A stretch of 64,000 nt of DNA from a virus: positions 18,151 to 82,150 of the IMG/VR virus record IMGVR_UViG_3300036853_000417; one strand, written 5' to 3'. Below are positions 25,461 through 32,955 of the stretch, in pieces; the first letter of the stretch is position 1; every line of letters starts with the position of its first letter. Under the pieces are notes generated by a model, which saw nothing but the letters and a program-made list of their open reading frames with translations, did not search any database and had not been told where the DNA came from. The position numbers and the translations under genes were made by a program.

Positions 25461-25754
25461 TCATCTAAAACAAAGATCTTTTATTTTAGATGGACCAGAT
25501 ATGCGGTCATAGGTTACTTTTAATTGTGTCTCATCGTATTCTCGTAGCTCCACCCTGACTGCTGGCACTGCACATTCTTTCTCGTAGTCGTTCGCTGTGA
25601 GATTACCATTTCGCAGCATCCTCTCAAGCATCTCAAACTTCTGAGCAGCTAGCGTTGGATTAGATCCAACATAGTAAGCATCTTTGCTTCCCACAACATA
25701 ATTAGGGTCATTGGTAGGGAAAATGATCACTATCTGATTTCTTACTTTTTTCAC
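25461..25754 (-). CDS. small hypothetical protein, first gene of leftward operon
   Basis: 97 residues from a GTG start (reads MKKVRNQIVI), preceded by GAAAGGATAAG. Beta-alpha composition, no known family. It is first behind the promoter at 25800-25828, so the operon probably runs from here to 22.5 kb. Confidence 0.6.
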   Translation of the reverse strand: MKKVRNQIVIIFPTNDPNYVVGSKDAYYVGSNPTLAAQKFEMLERMLRNGNLTANDYEKECAVPAVRVELREYDETQLKVTYDRISGPSKIKDLCFR

Positions 25755-25799
25755 TTTCTTATCCTTTCAGAACTGTTGGTACTTTCTTCTTCTATATAT

Positions 25800-25828
25800 A
25801 TCATAACATATATACGTGCATATGTCAA
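25800..25828 (-). promoter_or_regulatory. leftward early-type promoter of the repeated cassette
   Basis: TTGACA (25828-25823), 17 bp, TATGAT (25805-25800) on the minus strand: consensus -35 and near-consensus -10. The 20-bp palindrome at 25859-25878 lies 30 bp upstream, separated by a conserved CAGAACCTTTC-containing stretch. Confidence 0.82.
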
Positions 25829-25858
25829 GGCTTTGGAGGCAATTTTGAAAGGTTCTGA

Positions 25859-25878
25859 AAAATTATGTGTATAAGTTT
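25859..25878. promoter_or_regulatory. 20-bp palindromic operator candidate, copy 1
   Basis: Eight-base arms flank GTGT: AAAATTAT and ATAAgTTT, one mismatch. The same palindrome recurs at 28843, 44560 and 62896. Three copies lie just upstream of TTGACA/TATGAT promoters. Confidence 0.65.
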
Positions 25879-25932
25879 TGGCAAGAAAAAAAGAGGAGCC
25901 ATGCCTGTATAGCCCCTCTTTGAATTGCTGTG

Positions 25933-27546
25933 TCAGGAAATGGTAAGAGACAGAGGAAAAGAGAAGTTTCCTCCACTGGTTGTTACCTTAACCATTGCTG
26001 TATGTTCTCCGCCGGATAGTTCGGAAACATTTATGAGGATGTTGAAGGTTTGTGCCTGTCCCGGTCCCAGAGATCCTCCGGTGATATCGAAAAAATACCA
26101 CGGTTGATCAGATGAGACACTCCAGGTCAGGCGAATCGGTCCATCATTCTGGATAGTATGAGCAATCTTATAGAGCAATCCTGATGATGATGATGATGTT
26201 GGAGGTGGCGCAGGTTCTGGTGGTACCTGTGTTATCCACTGTGGGTACTTTGCAATGTAGTTCTTTAGAGCGGTGTAGGCTTTCACGTATCGTGTTTGTG
26301 CTTGCCCATTGACATACTGTACTTGTACCAGGCTGAAGGCATCTGAGATAGGATTGCCACTAGCATCTCTGTTGATAGCTGCATTAGATGGAGCGTAATC
26401 TAGTGTCCAGAAAAAGGCATGAGAGACAGTACTCGATGTACGTGCACTATCCAAAACAGTAACGAAATTCTTTGCCTGAACCTCCTCTGTTACCAGATTC
26501 TCCGTTCCACGATATGGCTGATTCGTGGTCGCATACCAGCCAAATTCCGTAACCCTGATACCCTTGTCGCCGTCTCCATTGGCTTTCATCACCTCATAGA
26601 GTGCCTTCCATTCTTGTTCAAATGAGGGAACAGTAGACTTGAGTTGTGCTGCCCACTTCCATTGAGTCGGGTCAGTCGCACCGCTTGCTCCAGACTCAAA
26701 TGGATAGTAGTGGAAGTTGACATAATCAAAATGGCTTTTCATGGTTGGAGATGCTTTATAAATAGCATCCAAAAAGTCACAAATGTGGGGTATCTGATTC
26801 CACCAGATGGCACACATCCCAACCAGGGCAGCAGGATTCGCTGTCCTGATTACAGGTGCAACCACAGGCAAAACATTGATGTAGTACTTAGGAGAACGAT
26901 CATTGTAGGCATTTACTGAACCACCATCTGAATTCTGGCTATCGTATTCCTCGTTTCCGATCTCAAATGCCTGGATGATTCCATGTCCATTCTTCCCGTT
27001 ATAGCGCGTAGCTACCGCTTCAGCAAAGATTGCAGTCTGCTTAGGATCGGGGTAGAGGTACCATTGTATCATTGTTCGGTTGTTGCCAGTTATAGGGTTG
27101 GCAAGTATAACTGGATTGGAGCCAGTGCCATAAAACCGATCAGTCTGAATAATTTCTGGATTGCCTATCCCTCCACTCAAGCGCACAGGAGTGTTTGCAG
27201 GTAACTCGGTTGGAGCATTGTCAAGCCTGATAAATTTTGAACCTGTTGTTCCACCACTGATAATGGCACGATTGTTATATCCAGGTTGCTGATCATAAAA
27301 CAGTGGTGATCCCTGGATGACATAACAAATGTTGATGTTGTTACTATTGCATGCTGCTACGACACTATCCAGAGCGGTCCAGGTATACACACCCTGCTTC
27401 TGCTCAATAAAAGACCATGGGAGTTGGTACCGCAGCCAGGTCAGCCCGATAGATTTCATATCGGTAATCAACTGACTAGGAAGTGTGCCATTTATCGGGT
27501 CAAATGTAAAGAAGGCGCAACCATAGGGGGAATCATTCACAACCAT
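25933..27546 (-). CDS. glycoside hydrolase (clan A type) with C-terminal beta-sandwich domain
   Basis: 537 residues. The first 430 form a TIM-barrel glycosidase: the acid/base glutamate sits in AFEIGNEEYD (about residue 197) and the nucleophile in VTEFGWYAT (about residue 333), the strand 4/7 arrangement of clan GH-A. A Ser-rich linker leads to an 80-residue BACON-like beta-sandwich (IRLTWSVSSDQPWYFF). There is no signal peptide, so it would act in the lysate, in the cytoplasm or on the particle. It is leftward and isolated between the early operon and a tRNA, as expected of a cargo gene. Substrate is unknown, probably a plant or bacterial polysaccharide. Confidence 0.85.
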   Translation of the reverse strand: MVVNDSPYGCAFFTFDPINGTLPSQLITDMKSIGLTWLRYQLPWSFIEQKQGVYTWTALDSVVAACNSNNINICYVIQGSPLFYDQQPGYNNRAIISGGTTGSKFIRLDNAPTELPANTPVRLSGGIGNPEIIQTDRFYGTGSNPVILANPITGNNRTMIQWYLYPDPKQTAIFAEAVATRYNGKNGHGIIQAFEIGNEEYDSQNSDGGSVNAYNDRSPKYYINVLPVVAPVIRTANPAALVGMCAIWWNQIPHICDFLDAIYKASPTMKSHFDYVNFHYYPFESGASGATDPTQWKWAAQLKSTVPSFEQEWKALYEVMKANGDGDKGIRVTEFGWYATTNQPYRGTENLVTEEVQAKNFVTVLDSARTSSTVSHAFFWTLDYAPSNAAINRDASGNPISDAFSLVQVQYVNGQAQTRYVKAYTALKNYIAKYPQWITQVPPEPAPPPTSSSSSGLLYKIAHTIQNDGPIRLTWSVSSDQPWYFFDITGGSLGPGQAQTFNILINVSELSGGEHTAMVKVTTSGGNFSFPLSLTIS

Positions 27547-27693
27547 TTTCCACCTGCATTCTCCTGGGAAATGTTACTCAAAATTGATTATCACCTTCAT
27601 TATACCTCTTAAAGACTTTCCTTGGAGGGTATTCTAAAGATAGAACATATTCTCATATTATCGGGGGAGCAGCGATGAAAAATATCTGCTTTT

Positions 27694-27767
27694 GGATCTT
27701 TAGCTCAGAAGGTGAGAGCGTAGTCCTGATAAGGCTGAGGTCCCTGGTTCGAGTCCAGGAAGATCCA
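27694..27767 (+). tRNA. tRNA-Ile(GAU)
   Basis: 74 nt with all arms: acceptor GGATCTT/AAGATCC, D stem GCTC/GAGC, anticodon loop CTGATAA giving GAU, variable AGGTC, T arm CCTGG TTCGAGT CCAGG, discriminator A. CCA is not encoded. It lies between a leftward hydrolase gene and a structured RNA locus and is followed by a strong terminator. Confidence 0.95.
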
Positions 27768-27780
27768 TTATTCATACAAA

Positions 27781-27820
27781 AAGGAACCAGAGCATCAAAT
27801 AATCTCTCTGGTTCCTTTTT
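27781..27820 (+). terminator. rho-independent terminator after the tRNA
   Basis: AAGGAACCAGAG (27781-27792) pairs with CTCTGGTTCCTT (27806-27817), followed by a T-run. It ends the tRNA transcript; on the other strand the A-run side also gives T residues, so it may act both ways. Confidence 0.85.
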
Positions 27821-27865
27821 GACTTTCAAGCCCAATAGGGGTTTTTCATCGTGTCGGGTCAGGAG

Positions 27866-28230
27866 ACCCCCGTCATTTATGCGGGAGAGGAATGACCCTT
27901 CCTTTCTTTGGTGGATAGGGTGGGGATTCCCACCTACGCTCAAGTCCCCTTGCGGGGAGCCGTTTTTGTCGGAACGGTTAAACCGTTGGCGGATTGCCGC
28001 CCACCGTGTCCAGGCACGGGTGATATAACCCTTCGTGGTTGCAATACAGGCTTAGCTATGAATGTATCCATAACATCGCTTTCGGCGTGAGTAGAAGAGG
28101 TCCGAGTTAGGGTGGCGCTCGGACATTCTTGTAGCCCGTACCGCTGCTGACTGTTCACAAGAACAAAGCCCACTAGTCACAAACTTACGTTGCGCTGGCC
28201 GTTTCGCAAGCCCCGTCATTTCTGGCGGGG
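27866..28230 (+). ncRNA. structured RNA resembling HEARO/IscB omega-RNA, no nuclease gene
   Basis: A 365-bp gap-like interval is packed with hairpins. In order these include GTGGG/CCCAC near 27920, ACGGTT/AACCGT (27974-27986), GGCGG/CCGCC (27988-28001), CCGTGT/GCACGG (28004-28019), CGCTTTCGGCG (28077-28087) and TCCGAG/CTCGGA (28101-28123). The conserved-looking core CGCTTTCGGCGTGAGTAG and this hairpin order resemble what I remember of the HEARO RNAs that guide IscB nucleases and are abundant in Ktedonobacter. CCCCGTCATTT hairpins occur on both sides (27867, 28211). No IscB or TnpB reading frame is present, so it would be a stand-alone copy. Confidence 0.55.
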
Positions 28231-28383
28231 TTCATGACATCACTTGGCTTGATGTATGCAAAAGTTTCAACCCTGTTCAGGTTGCCATCGAGAAGGAAAT
28301 CGCCATTGAATTCCTTCTCGGCGGAGTTGTTTGACCGGTGATTAACTCATCATACCATACAACTCAACAACACGCAAGAGTAT

Positions 28384-28749
28384 TCAGGCAGTTCCATTAA
28401 ATCCTTTAAGCCATCCTTCTATGAATGCCTGTACATGAGGACGCTCACTATATTCCATATATGTTTCTTCGCGTGGCATCTCATCAGAAAAATCATATGC
28501 GTGATCCAGTGCAATCTCCTTTGGCGATTTTCCACTGGATGATAGAGCTTCCATATATGCCAGGGGTCCTAATTTCATGATCTGATTGTAAGGAGTACGG
28601 TGTGCAATAGCGTATCTTTTCCCTGCCTCATATCCGATCTGCTGCGTTGCCTCTATGGTCTTTGAATTTCTCCAAGTAGAAACACACTCCAGGTACTCAG
28701 TAGGAAAGGGGATACAGAGTATCTCATAGGCAAAATCATATTTGTTCAC
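28384..28749 (-). CDS. small hypothetical protein under a palindromic operator
   Basis: 121 residues starting at GTG (reads MNKYDFAYEIL) with AAGGAG 7 bp ahead; a longer frame to 28797 would overlap the promoter. Helical, with EALSSSGKSPKEIALDHAY in the middle. No family is recognised. Its promoter carries a perfect 26-bp palindrome. Confidence 0.65.
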   Translation of the reverse strand: MNKYDFAYEILCIPFPTEYLECVSTWRNSKTIEATQQIGYEAGKRYAIAHRTPYNQIMKLGPLAYMEALSSSGKSPKEIALDHAYDFSDEMPREETYMEYSERPHVQAFIEGWLKGFNGTA

Positions 28750-28787
28750 TTGCTTGCTCCTTCTATCTTGTATTTTATCCTTACTCC

Positions 28788-28817
28788 CATTATACACATT
28801 AATGTGTATAATGTAAA
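28788..28817 (-). promoter_or_regulatory. leftward promoter overlapped by a perfect 26-bp palindrome
   Basis: Minus-strand TTTACA (28817-28812), 17 bp, TATAAT (28794-28789). Bases 28788-28813 form a perfect inverted repeat with 13-bp arms (ATGTGTATAATG half-site) covering the spacer and -10. The half-site ATGTGTATAAT is shared with the 20-bp operators. Confidence 0.8.
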
Positions 28818-28842
28818 TATTTTAACACATTTGAAGTAACAC

Positions 28843-28862
28843 AAAATTATGTGTATAATTTT
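28843..28862. promoter_or_regulatory. 20-bp palindromic operator candidate, copy 2 (perfect)
   Basis: AAAATTAT, GTGT, ATAATTTT. It lies between two divergent promoters, 43 bp upstream of the rightward TTGACA and 26 bp from the leftward -35. Confidence 0.7.
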
Positions 28863-28904
28863 TCAGAACCTTTCAAAACTGCCTTAAAATTACCCCCAAA
28901 AGCA

Positions 28905-28933
28905 TTGACATTGATACGTGTGTATGTTATGAT
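28905..28933 (+). promoter_or_regulatory. rightward early-type promoter of the repeated cassette
   Basis: TTGACA (28905-28910), 17 bp, TATGAT (28928-28933). The leader carries AAGTTCTGAAAGGACAAAG before the ATG at 28980, matching the leftward copies. Confidence 0.85.
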
Positions 28934-28979
28934 ATATGTGTAAGAAGGAAAACACGCAAGTTCTGAAAGGACAAAGAAA

Positions 28980-29471
28980 ATGGACACAGTCGTAGAGATC
29001 GCCACCTGCCAGGTCTGTGGCAGGCAAATCAAAGCCAAAACAGGCTTGATCGCCCACCACGGATATAAGCGCCCCTACGAGGGGTGGCAAACCGCTTCTT
29101 GTGAGGGTGCAAGATATGTGCCTTACGAAGTATCCTGCGAGCGTCTTATCGAGGTTACAACATGGGTGGAAAAATTTATTCAGGACCAGGAACTCTTCCT
29201 GGCAGACCTCCTCACAACGCCGCCACAAACAATCACTGTTTTTGAGAAATGGGGATCATACGGAAAAGGGGAAGAGGTGACATATGAGAGGCCGAGCGAT
29301 TTCAAACAAGATGGTTATCAGTATTGTATCCCGCGAACCTATGACAGTGCCTACGGCAATAGGAAATTTTCGTTACAAACGAATATTAAAGCGGCAAAAG
29401 CGGATTTCTCGATAATGCAGAGACGAATACAAGAGTGGAAACCTGCTATCCAGGCAACACAGAAAGGATAA
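28980..29471 (+). CDS. zinc-finger protein conserved in phages
   Basis: 163 residues. The N-terminal 60 residues have CQVCGRQIKAKTGLIAHHGY and a following SCEGARYVPYEVSC, a Cys2-His-Cys zinc module I associate with phage and plasmid hypothetical proteins. The remainder is helical and basic, suggesting nucleic-acid binding. It is the first gene of the rightward operon behind the consensus promoter, so is probably expressed early. Confidence 0.75.
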   Translation: MDTVVEIATCQVCGRQIKAKTGLIAHHGYKRPYEGWQTASCEGARYVPYEVSCERLIEVTTWVEKFIQDQELFLADLLTTPPQTITVFEKWGSYGKGEEVTYERPSDFKQDGYQYCIPRTYDSAYGNRKFSLQTNIKAAKADFSIMQRRIQEWKPAIQATQKG

Positions 29472-29477
29472 TTCATA

Positions 29478-29915
29478 ATGTATAAAAACTACACAAAAGG
29501 CCGGGTTGTTTTTGAGACTATTCCTCTTGACAATGGTTTCCCCTATCAGGAAACAGTGGTACATGTAAGTAACGTTATTGCTGTTATTGAGTTTAGAACA
29601 GGTAGCACTGTTCATGGGTACCGCATTGAATGGATGGATGAAGTTGCATCACTCCATCACACACAGGTTCTGGTTGATGATCTTGATCAGGCTTTTACAA
29701 GAGTTGTGGAGGTTTGCCAGCAGATTGCAAAAGATCGCGCCTGTCCTGTAAAAATCTACAACGATGCGTTTCAGAACGTATTAACTGGAAGGATGTATAC
29801 CATTGAAGACCCCCTGAGCATTTTCGACAATGGAGGACAGGTAATCAATGCCGATAGTAAACAACTCTTATCAAAACCCCACCTGGAGCTTCTTCTAGGA
29901 TATACAAAGCAATAA
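29478..29915 (+). CDS. hypothetical protein
   Basis: 145 residues beginning MYKNYTKGRVVFETIPLD, 6 bp after the zinc-finger gene with AAAGGATAA ahead. Mixed alpha/beta, no known motif. Second gene of the operon. Confidence 0.65.
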   Translation: MYKNYTKGRVVFETIPLDNGFPYQETVVHVSNVIAVIEFRTGSTVHGYRIEWMDEVASLHHTQVLVDDLDQAFTRVVEVCQQIAKDRACPVKIYNDAFQNVLTGRMYTIEDPLSIFDNGGQVINADSKQLLSKPHLELLLGYTKQ

Positions 29916-29933
29916 AGAAGGAGAGAACATTCA

Positions 29934-30314
29934 ATGAAAGAATACGAAGTTATGCCAGATACTATCTGGAACAAGTGTGTTTTTTGTGACGGTTATACGG
30001 TCGCCAATATTGTAGAGAGTGATGGATGGCAGGCAATTGCGGTGTGGGGTAGCCAGGATTGCCATTTCCTGGGAAACTGGCCTTATGTAATCTTCTTTGA
30101 GAAGCAGATAGAGGGAGATAAACCCTTTCTTATTGTGGTCTACTCTGAGGGTAGTATTACCCAATATGTATTCGAGGATGAAGCAGCGAGAAACACCTTT
30201 CTGGACATAATGGCTTTTAATCAATGGAAACATGAGGAGCAGGAATGGGTCAAAGACTACCAATCGGTAGAGGATTTGCCTGCGGCTTTGCGCGGATATC
30301 CTGAGCAAGATTAG
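29934..30314 (+). CDS. hypothetical protein
   Basis: 126 residues with AAGGAG before the start. Begins with two Cys-containing strands (WNKCVFCDGYTV) and ends acidic. Last gene of the early rightward operon, followed by a terminator. Confidence 0.65.
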   Translation: MKEYEVMPDTIWNKCVFCDGYTVANIVESDGWQAIAVWGSQDCHFLGNWPYVIFFEKQIEGDKPFLIVVYSEGSITQYVFEDEAARNTFLDIMAFNQWKHEEQEWVKDYQSVEDLPAALRGYPEQD

Positions 30315-30320
30315 AAGGGA

Positions 30321-30350
30321 AAGAGGATACTCTAAACCGTATCCTCTTTT
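30321..30350 (+). terminator. rho-independent terminator
   Basis: AAGAGGATAC and GTATCCTCTT form a 10-bp stem followed by TT and an AT-rich tract, 7 bp past the stop of the 126-residue gene. It separates the early operon from the capsid promoter. Confidence 0.82.
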
Positions 30351-30373
30351 ATATATTTCTCAAATTCTCTCCA

Positions 30374-30403
30374 TTGATCTCTTGTTTCTTTCTATGTTAT
30401 ACT
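30374..30403 (+). promoter_or_regulatory. probable promoter of the capsid module
   Basis: TTGATC (30374-30379), 18 bp, TATACT (30398-30403). The expected start near 30410 gives a leader of about 180 nt before the capsid ATG. Confidence 0.5.
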
Positions 30404-30411
30404 TATCATGT

Positions 30412-30588
30412 ATAGCACGCCAATACAATGTCTTCGGCAGGTAGTCAGCTAAGACATTCCTCTGGCCGCACAATATTGGTACCTCAATGTGCAGCACGCC
30501 GCTTTTTTTCTTCGGCTCTTAGCAGCTAAGATTCCCCCACAGGTGAGCCTCGGCAACGATGGTTAGTCATTTACGAGGTGTACCTTGA
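30412..30588 (+). promoter_or_regulatory. structured 5' leader of capsid gene with two tandem RNA motifs
   Basis: Two imperfect copies about 78 bp apart each read AGCACGCC, a spacer, TCTTCGGC, TAG, CAGCTAAGA and CC. In both, TCTT and AAGA can close a hairpin; in the first the stem is TGTCTT/AAGACA. Between them GCACA/TGTGC forms another stem. Finally CCTCG near 30548 can pair with CGAGG near 30573, which contains the Shine-Dalgarno bases of the capsid gene. I do not match it to a known riboswitch. Confidence 0.5.
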
Positions 30589-31800
30589 ATGGACACATTC
30601 CAAAAAACATATAGTCCACATGATTCACAGTACAAAGCCAATAGAATGCATATCCTGCGTGAGCTGAGCACGCAATCGGATACTGCGCTCAAACAGCAAC
30701 TGGACTACCTGGAAACACAACCTCCTCCAGCTGACGAACAAAATGAAGCGGTGCGCATGTTCCACAATATTCGCACGCTCAGACTTCCACAACGCATTAA
30801 AGGCATACTTGATAGTACATCAGGGACGACCGGAAGTGTCATCATCAGGCAGGACCTTGAACCCATTATTCACCTGCTCTTTGTCAGGAAATTCCCATTA
30901 TGGGAGGCAATACAAAAAGCTCAGTCAAATGGGTTGGTTCATGCGTATGAACAAATGACTGCTCCCGATGCTGGCGCACTTGGCAGTTCACTCATTGCAG
31001 AACTTGGTCCTGCTCAATACGACCATAGTGTGATGGTCCGACAAACGACGCCTATCAGCGTTTTTGCGCAGGGGAGAGGCGTTTCATTTAAAGAGCAGGC
31101 TGCGGTGGAGGCTGGCGGAATGAACTTCAAACCGCTTTCTATTGAGATGAGCGGTGCTGTTACCAGGCTCGCAACTGATATTCAGTTTTACATGTTTCAG
31201 GGAAATTTCGGTAACTCCAGCATAACATCTACCGCACTTGAAGGGGGTAACTATAACGCTCTTGCCTTTGATGGGTTCAGGGGCGTCATGGGGTCCGTTG
31301 GCAATTTTAGTGCCAATAATGCAACACAGGTTGATATTGGGACGCTCAATATCACAGAATCACTCAAGTTTACAGCGGCCAAGATTGCTGATAATGGTGG
31401 AATGCCTGACATGGTTGTGATGGGCATGCTCGCGAAAGATGCGCTCGAAACTGAGAATATGGGCAATCAACGCTGGAATGATAACCTCCCTGAAATCGTT
31501 CCTGGCGTGCGCGTCAACACGGTCAACTGGTCCAATGGTCAACTCAAGCTGTTACCAGTGCCCGGCAACACCATTGGGAAGTATAACCGAACATCAGACA
31601 GTGCGCTGGTTGAGGATCTCTATGTCTTCGACTCATCCAAGATCATTCTCCGCTGGCTTTACTCCGAGACGATGACTGTTCTTGAAATTCCTTCAGGGGT
31701 TGATAGTCAACTGAGTAACAGAATTATCGCCTTTTACATGTATGGCATGGAACAGGCTGCTCCTGTCTTCTCAGGTAAAGCGAGACGGTTAGCAAGTTAA
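30589..31800 (+). CDS. major capsid protein, HK97-fold type
   Basis: 403 residues. The N-terminal 85 residues are helical and charged, as in a delta/scaffold domain, followed by IRQDLEPIIHLLFVRKFPLW at the start of the capsid shell. The C-terminal part has MPDMVVMGMLAKDALE and a VRVNTVNWSNGQLKLLPVPG strand typical of phage capsids. Position after its own promoter and before virion genes supports it. It would form the icosahedral shell; the protease-scaffold gene is 8 kb upstream, split from it by early operons. Confidence 0.82.
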   Translation: MDTFQKTYSPHDSQYKANRMHILRELSTQSDTALKQQLDYLETQPPPADEQNEAVRMFHNIRTLRLPQRIKGILDSTSGTTGSVIIRQDLEPIIHLLFVRKFPLWEAIQKAQSNGLVHAYEQMTAPDAGALGSSLIAELGPAQYDHSVMVRQTTPISVFAQGRGVSFKEQAAVEAGGMNFKPLSIEMSGAVTRLATDIQFYMFQGNFGNSSITSTALEGGNYNALAFDGFRGVMGSVGNFSANNATQVDIGTLNITESLKFTAAKIADNGGMPDMVVMGMLAKDALETENMGNQRWNDNLPEIVPGVRVNTVNWSNGQLKLLPVPGNTIGKYNRTSDSALVEDLYVFDSSKIILRWLYSETMTVLEIPSGVDSQLSNRIIAFYMYGMEQAAPVFSGKARRLAS

Positions 31801-31814
31801 TAGGTGTAGAATAA

Positions 31815-32228
31815 ATGTCAAAAACTGAACAGCAGACAGCTCAAGAAGAAGCTATGATAAGCAGAAAACAAGAGAAGACAGCAGAACACTATGAGGACAA
31901 TGATCCCGTTACGGTGATCTGGAAGTCATGGGGAACCAATGGTATGCCATCCAACAAAGTAACGTACTTTGACAGGCAAATGTTTGAGGGTGGAGTTGGT
32001 CGGCGCATTCCCTATGGCATAGCTCAAAAATGGCAGAAGCAGGGACATGGAGTGCTCATCTTTGATGTTGATGCGACGGAGGCTGATTTTATCCGAGCAA
32101 CAGGGCATAAGCCGCTGGACGACGATAAACTGACAATGCTCCTCAAGGCAACGCCTCTCGACAAGATTGCAGCACTCCTGGGTCCTGATGCCGTTGAAAA
32201 GATTACTGCCATGCAAAACAAAAAGTGA
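31815..32228 (+). CDS. head-module hypothetical protein
   Basis: 137 residues. A central VDATEADFIRATGHKPLDDD and a helical end. It lies 15 bp after the capsid gene, as small head accessory proteins do. The ribosome site is weak. Confidence 0.6.
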   Translation: MSKTEQQTAQEEAMISRKQEKTAEHYEDNDPVTVIWKSWGTNGMPSNKVTYFDRQMFEGGVGRRIPYGIAQKWQKQGHGVLIFDVDATEADFIRATGHKPLDDDKLTMLLKATPLDKIAALLGPDAVEKITAMQNKK

Positions 32229-32270
32229 TGTGGTTTTTCAATCGGGTTGGTGGAGGGTCGGAGAAGAGAT

Positions 32271-32951
32271 ATGGCACGATTTTCACGCGTTATTGGACGC
32301 AATAGAGATATTCCACAATTTGCCTCCTATCAGGGTGCCGCAGCAGCAGGTGGGACAGCAGCAGACTTTGAGCGTCCAATTGTTGCGCTCACTGATCTGA
32401 CACTCAATGCTCCATCTGGGTCAGTAGGAAGTATTGTCAGTAATGCAATGTCAGCGCGAGCATGCATATTGACATTCATGGCTGCAATTACGGGAGATAA
32501 TACCAATAATTGCGCCTTTAGTTTTGTTCAGTATCGCAGTGGCGCAATCCTGGTCAACACGACATCAGCCACAACCATTACTGCCGGAACAAGAACTGTT
32601 ACCCCTACAAGCATGACAAATCTCTATAATGGTCAGCAGCTTATCTTTAGTGGTGGTACAGGTGCTACCGAAACCGTTGTCATTTACAATCTTACCCCAA
32701 CAACCTTTCAAGCAACCTTTGCAAACGGGCATAGCGGAGCCTACGCGATCACATCAGCTCCTTTAGCTTCAACAACCTTCCAAACCGGAGTGAATGCCTC
32801 AGCCATTGTTCCGATTCAGTTTGCCAGCGCTATCAACTACATTAAAGGCGGAGATGTAATCACTATCAAGCGTGTGAGTAATAATGTAACAGGCCTTGCA
32901 ACACCTGCATTTGATGCAAGGATTGACTGGGTTCCTGCAGGTCTTGGTTAG
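32271..32951 (+). CDS. virion structural protein (beta-rich)
   Basis: 226 residues starting MARFSRVIGR, with GGAG 8 bp upstream; a TTG at 32247 is an alternative. Thr, Ser, Ala and Gly dominate in short strands (TTSATTITAGTRTVTPTSMT), as in phage decoration or tail proteins. No family is assigned. Confidence 0.65.
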   Translation: MARFSRVIGRNRDIPQFASYQGAAAAGGTAADFERPIVALTDLTLNAPSGSVGSIVSNAMSARACILTFMAAITGDNTNNCAFSFVQYRSGAILVNTTSATTITAGTRTVTPTSMTNLYNGQQLIFSGGTGATETVVIYNLTPTTFQATFANGHSGAYAITSAPLASTTFQTGVNASAIVPIQFASAINYIKGGDVITIKRVSNNVTGLATPAFDARIDWVPAGLG

Positions 32952-32955
32952 AGGT

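Noticed and set aside
27675-28173. Short frames in the structured RNA region (both strands), including an IscB-like start FVLVNSQQ
   Set aside because: Frames are short, overlap hairpins and carry no RuvC or HNH motif; the resemblance is too brief.
28265-28330. GTTTCAACC...GGTTG resembling a CRISPR repeat
   Set aside because: Single copy, part of a hairpin series, and different from the repeat at 63 kb.
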